A DNA stretch of 32,110 nucleotides, taken from contig DIYZ01000019.1 in assembly GCA_002427845.1 (NCBI GenBank), positions 1 through 32,110 of the forward strand, in the 5' to 3' direction. This DNA is from Chloracidobacterium sp. UBA6041. GTDB lineage: Bacteria > Acidobacteriota > Blastocatellia > Pyrinomonadales > Pyrinomonadaceae. The number at the start of each line of letters is the position of its first letter. The stretch's first letter is position 1. The notes under the pieces are model-generated. The model worked only from the letters and a program-made list of their open reading frames with translations, ran no database searches and was not told the origin of the DNA. The position numbers and the translations under genes are program-made. Of the stretch, positions 7,204 to 15,626 are shown in pieces.

Positions 7204-7279
7204 GCAGGGACGCAGGGAATGGCCCCGGCGTTTATTCCCAAATGCGAACCCTCGATAAACAACCTTCGTATCAAGCTTC

Positions 7280-8110
7280 ATGACTGAAGAGCAAAAGCCA
7301 GCCGCGAAGAAGAAGCGCGAAGAGGCGCTGCCTGAGCGTTTGCTGCGGCGCGTGCTCGAGAGCATGGGCGACGTCGTCGATCGCAAGTTTGGACGCACCG
7401 TAGAACCCAAAGGCGGACTGACGACTTCGCAGCTCATCGAGCGCATGAAGAAACTCATTGATGAGCGCGTGCGTGACGAAGGCCGCAAGGGCCGTATCGC
7501 GCCGCATCACATGAAACTCAAGGTTGAATGGGGAACGCATTCCGAAGCGCCGCCGGAGATTATAAAGGATCTCGAACATGAGATTCTCGCGGCGGCAATA
7601 GATCACATAAACGATCATCGTTATCGAACGCTGGGGCCGGCGAAAGTGGAAACAGAAGTTGATATTTTTACCACCGGCATCTCAGTGGATCCAACCTTCG
7701 GCGAGTTTGAAGAAGAACTGCGACAGGCAGACGAGGCCAAACGGGCCGCGAAGTTGGAAGTTCCTCGTCGCAGCCCCTTTGAGAAAGCTCCGGACGTCAA
7801 CTTGATTGCCAGGATTAATATGCGCAACGAAGTGCATGAGGTTCGGCTCATCCTAAAGCCCGGCGGGCGCCGCTTGAGCGTGGGGCGAGTTTCGGATAAC
7901 GAGCTCTCGCTAAACGACGCCAGCGTTTCCAAAATTCACGCCGCGCTGACAATGAATCAGCAAGGGACTCTGCTCGTTGCCGACACCGGATCGACAAATG
8001 GTACTTATATAAACGGCCGCCGCATTTCATACGGTGAAGCACGGCAGATTGAAGACGGCGACGTAGTGGGATTTGGCGACGTCGAAGTACGTTTTCGCAA
8101 GACGGAATGA
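7280..8110 (+). CDS. FhaA-like protein: DUF3662-type N-terminus with C-terminal FHA domain
   Basis: A 276-residue soluble protein. The C-terminal FHA domain (about 185-273) binds phosphothreonine peptides and shows the core residues: Gly-Arg at 202-203 in LSVGRVSDNELSL, the SVSKIH motif at 215-220, and TGSTNGTYINGRRI at 236-249. The N-terminal half (about 20-140) resembles the DUF3662 domain of actinobacterial FhaA, an assignment made by general pattern only. FhaA-type proteins are recruited to phosphorylated partners of peptidoglycan synthesis. Position at the head of a PBP/SEDS/PP2C/kinase cluster supports a role as phospho-reader for envelope growth. No Shine-Dalgarno site is obvious before the ATG; the start is the first in frame after the terminator-like hairpin. 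Confidence 0.8.
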   Translation: MTEEQKPAAKKKREEALPERLLRRVLESMGDVVDRKFGRTVEPKGGLTTSQLIERMKKLIDERVRDEGRKGRIAPHHMKLKVEWGTHSEAPPEIIKDLEHEILAAAIDHINDHRYRTLGPAKVETEVDIFTTGISVDPTFGEFEEELRQADEAKRAAKLEVPRRSPFEKAPDVNLIARINMRNEVHEVRLILKPGGRRLSVGRVSDNELSLNDASVSKIHAALTMNQQGTLLVADTGSTNGTYINGRRISYGEARQIEDGDVVGFGDVEVRFRKTE

Positions 8111-8129
8111 ACGAGAGTAACAAGAGATA

Positions 8130-8204
8130 AACGCAAAGGGCGCAAAGTTCGCTGAGAAAATGTCCTTGGCGTTGCTTTTGCGGCTCCTTTGCGTGCTTTG
8201 CGTT
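8130..8204. repeat. Long AT/GC-mixed palindrome between the FHA and PBP genes
   Basis: AACGCAAAG (8130-8138) pairs with CTTTGCGTT (8196-8204), and CGCAAAG (8141-8147) pairs with CTTTGCG (8187-8193), giving 16 of 18 pairs around a 39-base interior. The two halves of each arm are near repeats of one another. It has no T-run and is probably a dispersed palindromic element, though it could affect expression of the next gene. Confidence 0.6.
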
Positions 8205-8239
8205 AAAGATCAACGGACCCTATTGACCAGGCGTTAACG

Positions 8240-10153
8240 ATGTCATTGCTGCTGTTTCTTCAATCGCCGACACCCGCAGTTGTCAACGTACCTGAGCGAA
8301 TGCCGGCTCTGATGACGCTGATTTATCTTGGCGGCCTTCTCCTGATTATCCTGCTCTTACTGATCTCGTTGTTTAGAAATCGACGTCGCGGTGCGGCCGT
8401 CGCTGTTGCGGTACCCGACGATATTCCCCCGGAAGTTAAGCGACGGCTGGGATCAACCTCCACGAACCGCGGACTGCGCGCATTGCGCTGGCTGTTTGTG
8501 CTCCTTTCAATCGCGGTTTTTGGCTTTCATATCTATTGGACCCATTATGCGGCAGAGCGCAACGAAAAGTTTCAGGAACTCAGCTATAAAGACCTGCGCA
8601 ATCGCCGCCTGTCAGAATCTACCTTGCGCGGCTGGATCCTCGACCGCAGCGGAAAACTGGAAAACGCGCTGGCGCTTTACCGTCGTGATTCAAGCGGCAA
8701 TATTACGCGCCAATATCCGATGGACCAGGCGATGGCCCACATCTTTGGCTCAGACCGTGGCGATCCCGGACTTGAGCGCGCGCTCTTTGGTGTTCAAAGC
8801 GGCGCCTTGCCCGAGGCGCTGGAAGTCGTGGAAGGCAAGGGCGTTGCGTTCAAGGGCAACAGCGACGTGCGGCTCACAATCGATCGCGACTTACAACAAG
8901 CGGCGGTCGATCAGTTAAAAGGAAAGCACGGCGCCGTTGTTGTTTTGAACCCGCAGACGGGCGAGGTGCTCGCGCTTTACAGCGAACCTTCTTACAGTCT
9001 CAAGGAAGTTGAGGACGAAACGGCGTGGATTAAGCTCGAGGCCAATCAGCGCGATCGGCCGTTGGTGAGCCGTGCTCTCGGCGCATACTACATTCCCGGA
9101 TCCACTTTCAAGACTGTAACGATGACGGCGGCATTTCTGGCCGGCGTTCAGGATACGGAGTTCACTTGCAGCGGTGGCGGTTATTACGCCGCGCCGGGCG
9201 CCAATCCCATCTTTGACGACGGCGGCGCCGGGGAAGTGCATGGACGGATTGGAATCGAAACCGCCTTCGAGGTCTCATGCAACCAATATTTTGCGCAGAT
9301 GGGCGTGAAGCTTGGCCCCGAACGTTTGAAACAGGCGGCCCAATTGCTGGGCATTGGCGCCTACGACACCCCCGCCGAGGCCTTGCGTGGGCGCAAAGAA
9401 CCGGAGATTTGGAATGCCAGCACCGACGCCATCAAGCGCGCCCTCGCGCCCCGAGAGGCAACAATAGTAACGGGCAAGCAGGTGACGAGATACGACCTGG
9501 CGTTGATGGGTTACGGCCAGGGCTATGCGGGCCAGATGACCCCATTTCAAATGGCGCTGGCGGCAGCGGCAATTGCCAACATGGATGGCAAGTTGATGAA
9601 GCCCAAAATCGAATTCAACCGGCCACCGGAAATGTTTAAGCAGGTCATGACGCCGCAAGTTGCAGCCAGGTTGCGGTCAATCATGGGGCTCGTCACCGGT
9701 GGACCAAGGGGCACGGCCCGGGGCGTCTTTGCGCCACTCAAAGCGGCGGGCATAAACACCGGCGGCAAGACAGGGACGGCACAGAAGGTAGTCCCCGTTT
9801 ACGATCCGAAAACCGGTGAACCAAAAACACGTCACAAAGTGGAGAAGGACAACAAGGGCAATATCATTCGCGAATATGAAGAGACAATCATGGACGAAGA
9901 TCATCCGCGAGTCGATGCCTGGTTTTTGTGCATAGCGCCACTGGAGCGCCCGCAAATCGCCATAGCTGTGATCGTGGAAGGCGGCGGTTACGGTTCAAAG
10001 TCGGCAGCGCCGATTGCCGCAGCCCTCGTGCTGAAGGCGAAGGACCTGGGGTATTTCAAGCTTGTCGATAACCAGCCGGGGCAGGCTGGTAGCCAGAGAG
10101 GTCAACAAGGAAATCAACGGCAGCCGCGCGCGGTAACAACACCGAGACGCTGA
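8240..10153 (+). CDS. Class B penicillin-binding protein (peptidoglycan transpeptidase)
   Basis: Cross-links peptidoglycan outside the membrane, normally paired with a SEDS glycosyltransferase. The 637-residue protein has two hydrophobic N-terminal segments (about 23-43 and 83-99), a short membrane-proximal region, and a C-terminal transpeptidase domain. All three penicillin-binding motifs are intact: STFK with Ser288 as nucleophile, SCN at 346-348, and KTGT at 510-513. Two N-terminal segments rather than one is atypical and would alter topology unless one is a re-entrant or signal sequence. The short N-terminal region fits the PbpA (Mycobacterium-type) subgroup better than large PBP2 proteins. 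The C-terminus is a Gln/Gly/Arg-rich tail (about 608-637). An internal ATG at 8300 is an alternative start. The neighbouring RodA-like gene is its probable partner. Confidence 0.87.
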   Translation: MSLLLFLQSPTPAVVNVPERMPALMTLIYLGGLLLIILLLLISLFRNRRRGAAVAVAVPDDIPPEVKRRLGSTSTNRGLRALRWLFVLLSIAVFGFHIYWTHYAAERNEKFQELSYKDLRNRRLSESTLRGWILDRSGKLENALALYRRDSSGNITRQYPMDQAMAHIFGSDRGDPGLERALFGVQSGALPEALEVVEGKGVAFKGNSDVRLTIDRDLQQAAVDQLKGKHGAVVVLNPQTGEVLALYSEPSYSLKEVEDETAWIKLEANQRDRPLVSRALGAYYIPGSTFKTVTMTAAFLAGVQDTEFTCSGGGYYAAPGANPIFDDGGAGEVHGRIGIETAFEVSCNQYFAQMGVKLGPERLKQAAQLLGIGAYDTPAEALRGRKEPEIWNASTDAIKRALAPREATIVTGKQVTRYDLALMGYGQGYAGQMTPFQMALAAAAIANMDGKLMKPKIEFNRPPEMFKQVMTPQVAARLRSIMGLVTGGPRGTARGVFAPLKAAGINTGGKTGTAQKVVPVYDPKTGEPKTRHKVEKDNKGNIIREYEETIMDEDHPRVDAWFLCIAPLERPQIAIAVIVEGGGYGSKSAAPIAAALVLKAKDLGYFKLVDNQPGQAGSQRGQQGNQRQPRAVTTPRR

Positions 10154-10217
10154 CATAACGCGAACGCTGGAGTGAGTATTGCAAGACGTTGAACATGGAC
10201 ACCTGCTGGTTATGTTT

Positions 10218-10370
10218 CGGCTATGCCGCCCGATGTGCGGTGGCGGCTATGCCCCGCCGTTACAGAGGCCGATACTCTTCGCGGGCTACGCCCGCAATGG
10301 GCGCAGCCCAGAACTTGAGCAGACGCTGCCGGAAGGTCAAAGACCTTCCGCACATCAGACGGCATAGCCG
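10218..10370. repeat. 153-bp element with 23-bp terminal inverted repeats
   Basis: Bases 10218-10240 and 10348-10370 are inverted repeats with 21 of 23 matches (arm begins CGGCTATGCCG). Inside are further perfect hairpins: GGCGG/CCGCC (10242-10246/10254-10258), GCGGG/CCCGC (10281-10285/10291-10295), and a 9-bp stem at 10330-10338/10342-10350 with an AAA loop. The element fills most of the gap 10154-10441 and has no coding content. It resembles a MITE or REPIN. No target-site duplication was found by eye. Confidence 0.6.
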
Positions 10371-10398
10371 TTCGGAAGCCAACGACGCATAAAGAATT

Positions 10399-10440
10399 AC
10401 TAACTACTAAACAACCGACGACTGACAACTGACTGCGGTC
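10399..10440. repeat. Degenerate heptamer tandem array abutting the rodA start
   Basis: Six 7-base units run from 10399 to 10440, for example ACTAACT, GACTGAC and AACTGAC, ending one base before the ATG at 10442. No Shine-Dalgarno site lies between. Confidence 0.55.
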
Positions 10441-10441
10441 A

Positions 10442-12142
10442 ATGAAAAATCGCGCATCGTCACATCTACTGATCATTTTCCTGCTGCTTGTCCTCGAGAT
10501 TGTAGGGTACTGGGGTATACATCGCGCGGCTCTGCTTCGTGGTTATGAAACCTCCACGGTCGGCGCGGTGCGTGACCTGTTCATGTTTGTGCCGCTTTTC
10601 ATTCTGGTCATTTGGTTGTCGCGCGTAATGAAGTACAGCGGAAACTGGATCTTGTTTACCGCGGCGATTCTTCTCTTCTCTGTCGGCATGCTGATTCAAT
10701 ACCGCCTTTACAGCGACCCCGAATACAACGCCCGCAACAAATCCGAGGCGCGACAGGCGAAGATGGAGGCGCTGCGCACGCGCTACATAATCGAGAACTA
10801 CGACCCGGCGAAGAAGCAGTTGATGGGCCTGCCGCCAACGCCGGCCCAGGCCATCGATGTCGACCAACTTCCCCAGCGTCCGGCAAACTACACCATTGGT
10901 AACGCTCTGACGTCGAGCTACACCTGGATTCCCATTCTGTCTTTTATTGCTTTCGGCCTCGCTTATTCCTTCTGCGTGCGAGATGGATTCCTGCTTTGGA
11001 TTCAAAGGAACAGTTTCATAATCGTCTTGTTGACCCTGGTTCCGTTGGCAGCAGCAGTGGTAACGTCTAGCGCTGGTAAAGCGCTCGGCAATATGACGCC
11101 GTGGGAACCTTCGAAGATTCCCTTTCTATTGGGCTTCGCCGGCATCCTGACCGCGCGCTACAAGGATCTTGCGGAGACTTACTGGGGAATCCCGCGCGCG
11201 CGTGACATCGTCCCGTTGCTGGTTATGGCCCTGCTGCCGTTCGTGCCCTTCTTCGCGCTAAAGGACTTTGGTCAAATGCTCATCTTCAGCGGAGCATACA
11301 CGACACTTTATCTCGTCGCCGTCAGACGTTGGCCGCAACTGCTCCTGTTTGTAGGTTCGGTGTTGCTGGTAATTAGCATCTTGGTGGTTGGCGCGCTGCC
11401 AAGGGACGTGCAGGAGAAGGTGCCGTTGCTGCCGACGGTCGCGCGCCCGGTTCAGGCAATGCTGCCGGCGCGAATTCAACAACGCTTTCATCTATGGCTC
11501 GATGGCTTTGATCCGCCCTCGCCGGAAGTTTCGTGGTGGAAGAAAGACTACACCGAAGCCCTTGACAAGGATCCGCAATTGAAGGCGCTGGCGGAGCAGA
11601 GTCCCGCGATGCAAAAGATCGTCAACGTTGATATCTGGTTTGATAAGCTTGCTTTTCAACCGGCGCAGGCAATCTTCGGAATCGCTTCCGGCAAAAATAC
11701 GGGTAGAGGTCTCGGGCTCGGTTTTCCGGAAGTAATACCAATTGCGGATTCTGATTACGTCTATGCGGCAACCGCCGAAGAGTTGGGTCTAACTGCCGGC
11801 GCGATCGTAATCCTCGCTATTATCATCCTGGTCACCGCCGGTGTTCGTACTTCGCTGGATGCGCGTGATATGTTTACGAAGCTTTGCGCCGCCGGATTGA
11901 CCGCTTTCGTGGGTTTCCAGGCGCTGGTCAACATTGGCGGCATCTTGCGGGCGTTGCCAATGACCGGAATCACTTTGCCATTCGTGAGCCATGGAGGGTT
12001 TAGTCTCGTGACCAGCTTTGCGATGTTAGGTATGCTGATGGCGTTTTCCCACCGCAATGCGCGCGACTCAATGCTCGCTGACCGGGCCCGTATCCCGGGG
12101 ACCGAGAGTCACTCGCCATTGCATCTGGAGGCGGTCCAATGA
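10442..12142 (+). CDS. rodA: RodA/FtsW-family SEDS peptidoglycan glycosyltransferase
   Basis: Polymerises lipid II into glycan strands in the membrane with a class B PBP. The family core is clear: FALKDFGQML (271-280), FGIASGKNTGRGLGLG (412-427), AATAEELGLTAG (442-453) and LPMTGITLPFVSHGG (505-519). About ten to twelve hydrophobic segments are present. At 566 residues it is longer than typical RodA or FtsW (roughly 370-470). The extra length lies in two hydrophilic loops: about 88-158, and about 350-405 between RFHLWLDGFDPP and FQPAQAIFGIASG, the loop where SEDS proteins carry their catalytic Asp. Its stop overlaps the next start by 4 bases (ATGA), suggesting translational coupling to the phosphatase. 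RodA rather than FtsW is inferred from the neighbouring PBP and the absence of division genes. Confidence 0.85.
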   Translation: MKNRASSHLLIIFLLLVLEIVGYWGIHRAALLRGYETSTVGAVRDLFMFVPLFILVIWLSRVMKYSGNWILFTAAILLFSVGMLIQYRLYSDPEYNARNKSEARQAKMEALRTRYIIENYDPAKKQLMGLPPTPAQAIDVDQLPQRPANYTIGNALTSSYTWIPILSFIAFGLAYSFCVRDGFLLWIQRNSFIIVLLTLVPLAAAVVTSSAGKALGNMTPWEPSKIPFLLGFAGILTARYKDLAETYWGIPRARDIVPLLVMALLPFVPFFALKDFGQMLIFSGAYTTLYLVAVRRWPQLLLFVGSVLLVISILVVGALPRDVQEKVPLLPTVARPVQAMLPARIQQRFHLWLDGFDPPSPEVSWWKKDYTEALDKDPQLKALAEQSPAMQKIVNVDIWFDKLAFQPAQAIFGIASGKNTGRGLGLGFPEVIPIADSDYVYAATAEELGLTAGAIVILAIIILVTAGVRTSLDARDMFTKLCAAGLTAFVGFQALVNIGGILRALPMTGITLPFVSHGGFSLVTSFAMLGMLMAFSHRNARDSMLADRARIPGTESHSPLHLEAVQ

Positions 12143-13761
12143 GCCAGCCGATTGACGATCCTGCAAACCAAACCAAGCAGCCTTTGCCGCTCAAATCCTC
12201 CGCCGTAACGGATCGCGGTCTAAACGAAAAACGGCCGCTAAACGAAGACTCCTTTCTGGCCGACAGTGAACGCGGAATCTTCGCCGTTGCCGACGGCGTG
12301 GGCGGCGCTGAGGCCGGCGAGGTCGCTTCACAAACAGCCATTGAAGTGCTCGACGAAGCGTTTCGCCATCAGACAAAAGGCGCCGACATTGAAGACTTGA
12401 TGGAACTCGCGATTCAGCGTGCGAATGCTTCTATCCACCAGATGGCCCAGGACCACGCAAAGTTTGCCATGATGGCCACTACGATTGTCGGCCTTCACCT
12501 CAAGGGCAATGTGGCCACCATCGGACACGTCGGTGATTCCCGTCTGTATCGCCTCACCCCCGCGGGCCAGCTCCTGCGCGAGACTGCCGATCACTCAGTT
12601 GTCGAGGAGGAGGTGCGTGCCGGTCGCATGACTGCCGAACAGGCGGCCAACCATCCCAGCAAGAACATAATCAGCCGGGCGCTAGGCGCCGAAAATGGCG
12701 TCGAAGTTGACATGAAGGTGATCGAAATTGATGACGGCACGGAATTCCTTCTTTGCACCGATGGAATCACTCGACATATTCCCGATCACGAGTTGCGACA
12801 ACTGCTACTCGCGAATGACGACCTAGCAGCGGTTTGCGCGGAATTGAAGCAGCGCTGTTACGAGCGCGGCGCTGAAGACAACCTGACTGCCGTTTTGGTT
12901 TGCGTGGGCACACCGATATCCCCGGCACTGCGGATAGAAGATCTGGACAAGACAATCTCGCCGGAAACAACGCCCGTGCCTGCGATCGCAGTTGAAGGCG
13001 CTCCGCAAACAATGCTCGGCACACGTTCGGACGCCGCTGCAACGTTTCAACCGCCCTCGCGCAAAGCTTTTCCCGGGACCGACTATCCCCTGGCCGGCGC
13101 GACGGAAGCTCAAAACACAAACGCAATTGAAAGCCGCCCGGATGTAGGCGAACGCGCCCCCGCAAAGAGCGGCGCGGGACGAACCGTGGCGCGCTTATTC
13201 ATGTTTATTCTTTTCGTTGCCGTGGCGGCTGCGGCTTTTTACGGCGGCAGGAAATACAAAGGTCCGATACCTTATCTCGACAAGACAGAACCACCCATCG
13301 CGGAAGTTTCTCCAGCCCCCGCTGCCGCGGATGATCCGTTACTGACTTTTGAGAAGGCCCGGCTCGAAGTAGACAACGACCCTAACGCGTGGCTGACAGT
13401 TCAATTGCGGAACGAGTTATCCAGACAAGGTATCCAGAATTCGCTGGAGTCAAGCGACCCTCAGTTTCTCTATCTCTATGGGCGAGCGTCTTTGCTTTCC
13501 GGGAACAACGAAGAAGCCGCCAACGCCTTTCAGGCAGCGATCGCCAAAAGCGATCTCAATCGCTCGCCGGCAAATGCAAGCCTGCGGAAGGAAGCGACCC
13601 TGGGACTGGCTGCCGTCGCTTTGAAATCAGACAAGGACAAACCCGCTGCGCAGGCGCGTTTCGACGAAATCATGCGCAAGCCGTCCGCTACTTCGCCCGG
13701 CACTTCCCCACTGGCTTCGCCCTTCGGTTCTCCTTCGAGCTCCCCATTGAGTTCCCCTTAA
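12139..13761 (+). CDS. PP2C-family Ser/Thr phosphatase with membrane anchor and external TPR-like domain
   Basis: Metal-dependent phosphatase that probably reverses the action of the downstream kinase. The 540-residue protein begins with a PP2C domain (about 20-256) showing RPLNED with Asp37, FAVADGVGG with Asp52, GHVGDSRLY, LLCTDGI with Asp208, and AEDNLTAVLV with Asp247; all metal-binding positions look intact. A Pro/Thr-rich linker follows, then one transmembrane segment (about 350-368), then a predicted extracytoplasmic region (400-512) with a TPR-like helix pair (PQFLYLYGRASLLSGNNEEA). The tail (516-540) is a run of Ser-Pro-containing repeats such as SPLASPFGSPSSSP. PstP-type phosphatases usually end soon after the membrane segment, so the large external part is unusual. 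Starts in the ATGA overlap with rodA. Confidence 0.87.
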   Translation: MSQPIDDPANQTKQPLPLKSSAVTDRGLNEKRPLNEDSFLADSERGIFAVADGVGGAEAGEVASQTAIEVLDEAFRHQTKGADIEDLMELAIQRANASIHQMAQDHAKFAMMATTIVGLHLKGNVATIGHVGDSRLYRLTPAGQLLRETADHSVVEEEVRAGRMTAEQAANHPSKNIISRALGAENGVEVDMKVIEIDDGTEFLLCTDGITRHIPDHELRQLLLANDDLAAVCAELKQRCYERGAEDNLTAVLVCVGTPISPALRIEDLDKTISPETTPVPAIAVEGAPQTMLGTRSDAAATFQPPSRKAFPGTDYPLAGATEAQNTNAIESRPDVGERAPAKSGAGRTVARLFMFILFVAVAAAAFYGGRKYKGPIPYLDKTEPPIAEVSPAPAAADDPLLTFEKARLEVDNDPNAWLTVQLRNELSRQGIQNSLESSDPQFLYLYGRASLLSGNNEEAANAFQAAIAKSDLNRSPANASLRKEATLGLAAVALKSDKDKPAAQARFDEIMRKPSATSPGTSPLASPFGSPSSSPLSSP

Positions 13762-13837
13762 GTCTGTCAATCTCCGTCGGCCCGCGCGCGAGGGGAAGAT
13801 TGCATCAAAGACCTACGGGGACGTTAAGCGCGAACTG

Positions 13838-15505
13838 ATGCCAGAACTCAAGCTACAACAAAGCAGGCTCGACGGGCGTTACGACATTCTTGAATGTCTG
13901 GGTCGCGGCAGCTATGCCGAGATCTACGTGGCCCACGACAATGCTGCTCCGGATGGCGCCCCGGCAACGGTCGTCATCAAGGCCCTGAACATGTTTTTGC
14001 AGGATGCCCCCGACGAGGATCTGGAACATACGCTGATCGCCAACTTCCAAAACGAAGCGGTCGCCCTCGATCGCGTGCGGCATCCAAACATCATCAACCG
14101 CCTCGGTCACGGCACTGCGATCGACCTGGCCGGCACCACATTTCATTACATCGTTCTCGAGTATCTTTCAGGCGGCGACATGGCGGCACTTTCGCGCGCG
14201 TCAGCGCTGTCGCTTGAAAAAGTTATTTTCTATCTCGAGCAGGTTTGTTCCGGGCTGGCCCACGCGCATAAGTGTGGCGTGATTCATCGCGATATCAAAC
14301 CGCAGAATCTTTTGTTAAGCGCCGACCGGCAAATAGTTAAGATTGCCGATTTTGGCGTGGCCCGCCTGGAAGCGCACGAAGGCGCCATCACACGCGTTGG
14401 CACCAACATTTATTCGGCGCCGGAACACAATCCGCTGGTCCAAACCGGCGCCCTCGACCTCGGCGTTATTTTGACTGCCGGGGGATCTACGCATGCGCAT
14501 CTGACGCCGGCGGCGGATATTTATTCGCTCGGGAAAACAACCTACACGTTGTTGGCGGGCGAGTCGCCGCGCCGGTTCGCTCAACACCCGATTTCGGAAA
14601 TGCCCACGGCTGTTAGTAATCACTATTGGTCGGCGCCTCTGCTCCGCGTTTTGGAAAAGGCTACGCAGGACCGACCGGACAGCCGGCATCAGACGGTTCA
14701 GGAGTTTTGGGATGAATTGGCAGAAGCGGCCTTACCGCCAACGAAACCACTGGGAATTGGGACCGATGCGACAACGGGAGTGCGCCATAAGCCGAGCGCT
14801 GATTTGAGCGTCGAGCCCGATGAGCTTACTCAGCCACCGCCACAACCTCGCTTCGAGCCGGTGCAAACTCCGCCTATTCTCGAAGCCGCGCGCGAAGGTA
14901 GGCCTGCGGTTCTTCCCGGGGATGCACCCGGCGTTGTACCGGGACGTACACCACATTATCGCGAGGTTCCACCCGCGAGGCGGCCAAAGATTGTTGTCCC
15001 GGTTAGCGAGATCGAGCGGTTTGGAAAAAGATATGAAGGCGTTCAGCGTGAATCAGCCAAAGAACGGATCGCAGCTCTCCCAGACACGTCGAGGAACGGA
15101 AAGATGCAGAGCGAGCGTGTGGGATATCAGCGGCGTCCGGCAGCCCCGCGTAGAGCGAAACCATTTGTCGTTGCCGCGTTCTTGATTCTGGCGTTCTCCG
15201 GCATGTTGCTGGCAACACACAAGTACGTCACTTCTCACTGGAATCCTTTTGTCGACTTACCGATGATGGGGGACATTTTCATAATCGGCCGTGAAGGTGT
15301 TACAACAACAGATGTAAATCTGAGAGCTGATGCGAGTGTGGCAAACCCGCCGGTAGGATTGGCAGAATCTGGTTCGCGTGTGAAAATCCTGTCCACCGAC
15401 AACAATTGGTACGAGGTTCAGGTGTTGCAGCATGGCCGCGCGAAAGTGGATCCGTTCACATCAGACCGTGGCTGGATAAATAAGAAGTTTGTTAAGTTTG
15501 ATTAA
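13838..15505 (+). CDS. Hanks-type Ser/Thr protein kinase with extracytoplasmic SH3-like domain
   Basis: Membrane kinase that phosphorylates proteins on Ser/Thr. The 555-residue protein has an intact catalytic domain (about 15-298): P-loop GRGSYAEIYVA (22-32), Lys48 in VVIKAL, Glu73, catalytic loop HRDIKPQN (150-157, RD type), DFG (171-173) and APE (194-196). After a Pro-rich juxtamembrane linker (300-440) comes one transmembrane segment (442-460) and an external bacterial SH3 domain (about 485-553, with VNLRADAS and GWINKKFVKFD). PknB-type kinases of the matching actinobacterial cluster carry PASTA repeats here; SH3b domains often bind cell-wall peptides. An insertion between APE and helix F (about 200-222, Gly/Leu-rich) lengthens the activation region. 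It follows the phosphatase after a 76-base gap and precedes a second FHA protein. Confidence 0.9.
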   Translation: MPELKLQQSRLDGRYDILECLGRGSYAEIYVAHDNAAPDGAPATVVIKALNMFLQDAPDEDLEHTLIANFQNEAVALDRVRHPNIINRLGHGTAIDLAGTTFHYIVLEYLSGGDMAALSRASALSLEKVIFYLEQVCSGLAHAHKCGVIHRDIKPQNLLLSADRQIVKIADFGVARLEAHEGAITRVGTNIYSAPEHNPLVQTGALDLGVILTAGGSTHAHLTPAADIYSLGKTTYTLLAGESPRRFAQHPISEMPTAVSNHYWSAPLLRVLEKATQDRPDSRHQTVQEFWDELAEAALPPTKPLGIGTDATTGVRHKPSADLSVEPDELTQPPPQPRFEPVQTPPILEAAREGRPAVLPGDAPGVVPGRTPHYREVPPARRPKIVVPVSEIERFGKRYEGVQRESAKERIAALPDTSRNGKMQSERVGYQRRPAAPRRAKPFVVAAFLILAFSGMLLATHKYVTSHWNPFVDLPMMGDIFIIGREGVTTTDVNLRADASVANPPVGLAESGSRVKILSTDNNWYEVQVLQHGRAKVDPFTSDRGWINKKFVKFD

Positions 15506-15512
15506 GTATAAC

Positions 15513-15588
15513 TTTGGAGTGCGGCGGCTTGACGCCGCTTTGGATTGAGATCGTTTATAAAAGCGCCGACAAGCCGGCGCACTCCAAA
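15513..15588. repeat. Inverted repeat with compensatory arm changes
   Basis: The 29-bp arms 15513-15541 and 15560-15588 match at 26 of 29 positions in reverse complement (arm begins TTTGGAGTGC). Each arm also folds on itself (GCGGCG ... CGCCGC type). Two of the three arm differences are paired changes: a G-C pair in the left arm stem is a C-G pair in the right one. This points to selection for, or templating through, the hairpin structure. No coding content. Confidence 0.65.
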
Positions 15589-15594
15589 TTAACT

Positions 15595-15622
15595 ATTCAC
15601 GATTTACGATTCACGATTCACT
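15595..15622. repeat. Heptamer tandem array abutting the second FHA gene
   Basis: Four successive 7-base units (ATTCACG, ATTTACG, ATTCACG, ATTCACT) end 4 bases before the ATG at 15627. No Shine-Dalgarno site lies between. Confidence 0.7.
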
Positions 15623-15626
15623 GACT

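Larger units (their letters stand above)
6780..7279. other. 500-bp divergent intergenic region with palindromes and a terminator-like hairpin
   Basis: No protein gene is recognised here. It holds small hairpins at 6948-6962 (ACCTGC/GCAGGT) and 6965-6980 (CAGCC/GGCTG), a long palindrome at 7025-7065, a stem CTCG/CGAG near 7147-7158, and an intrinsic-terminator-like hairpin at 7177-7203. It must contain the promoters for both divergent genes, but no clear sigma-70-type pair was found. Confidence 0.55.
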
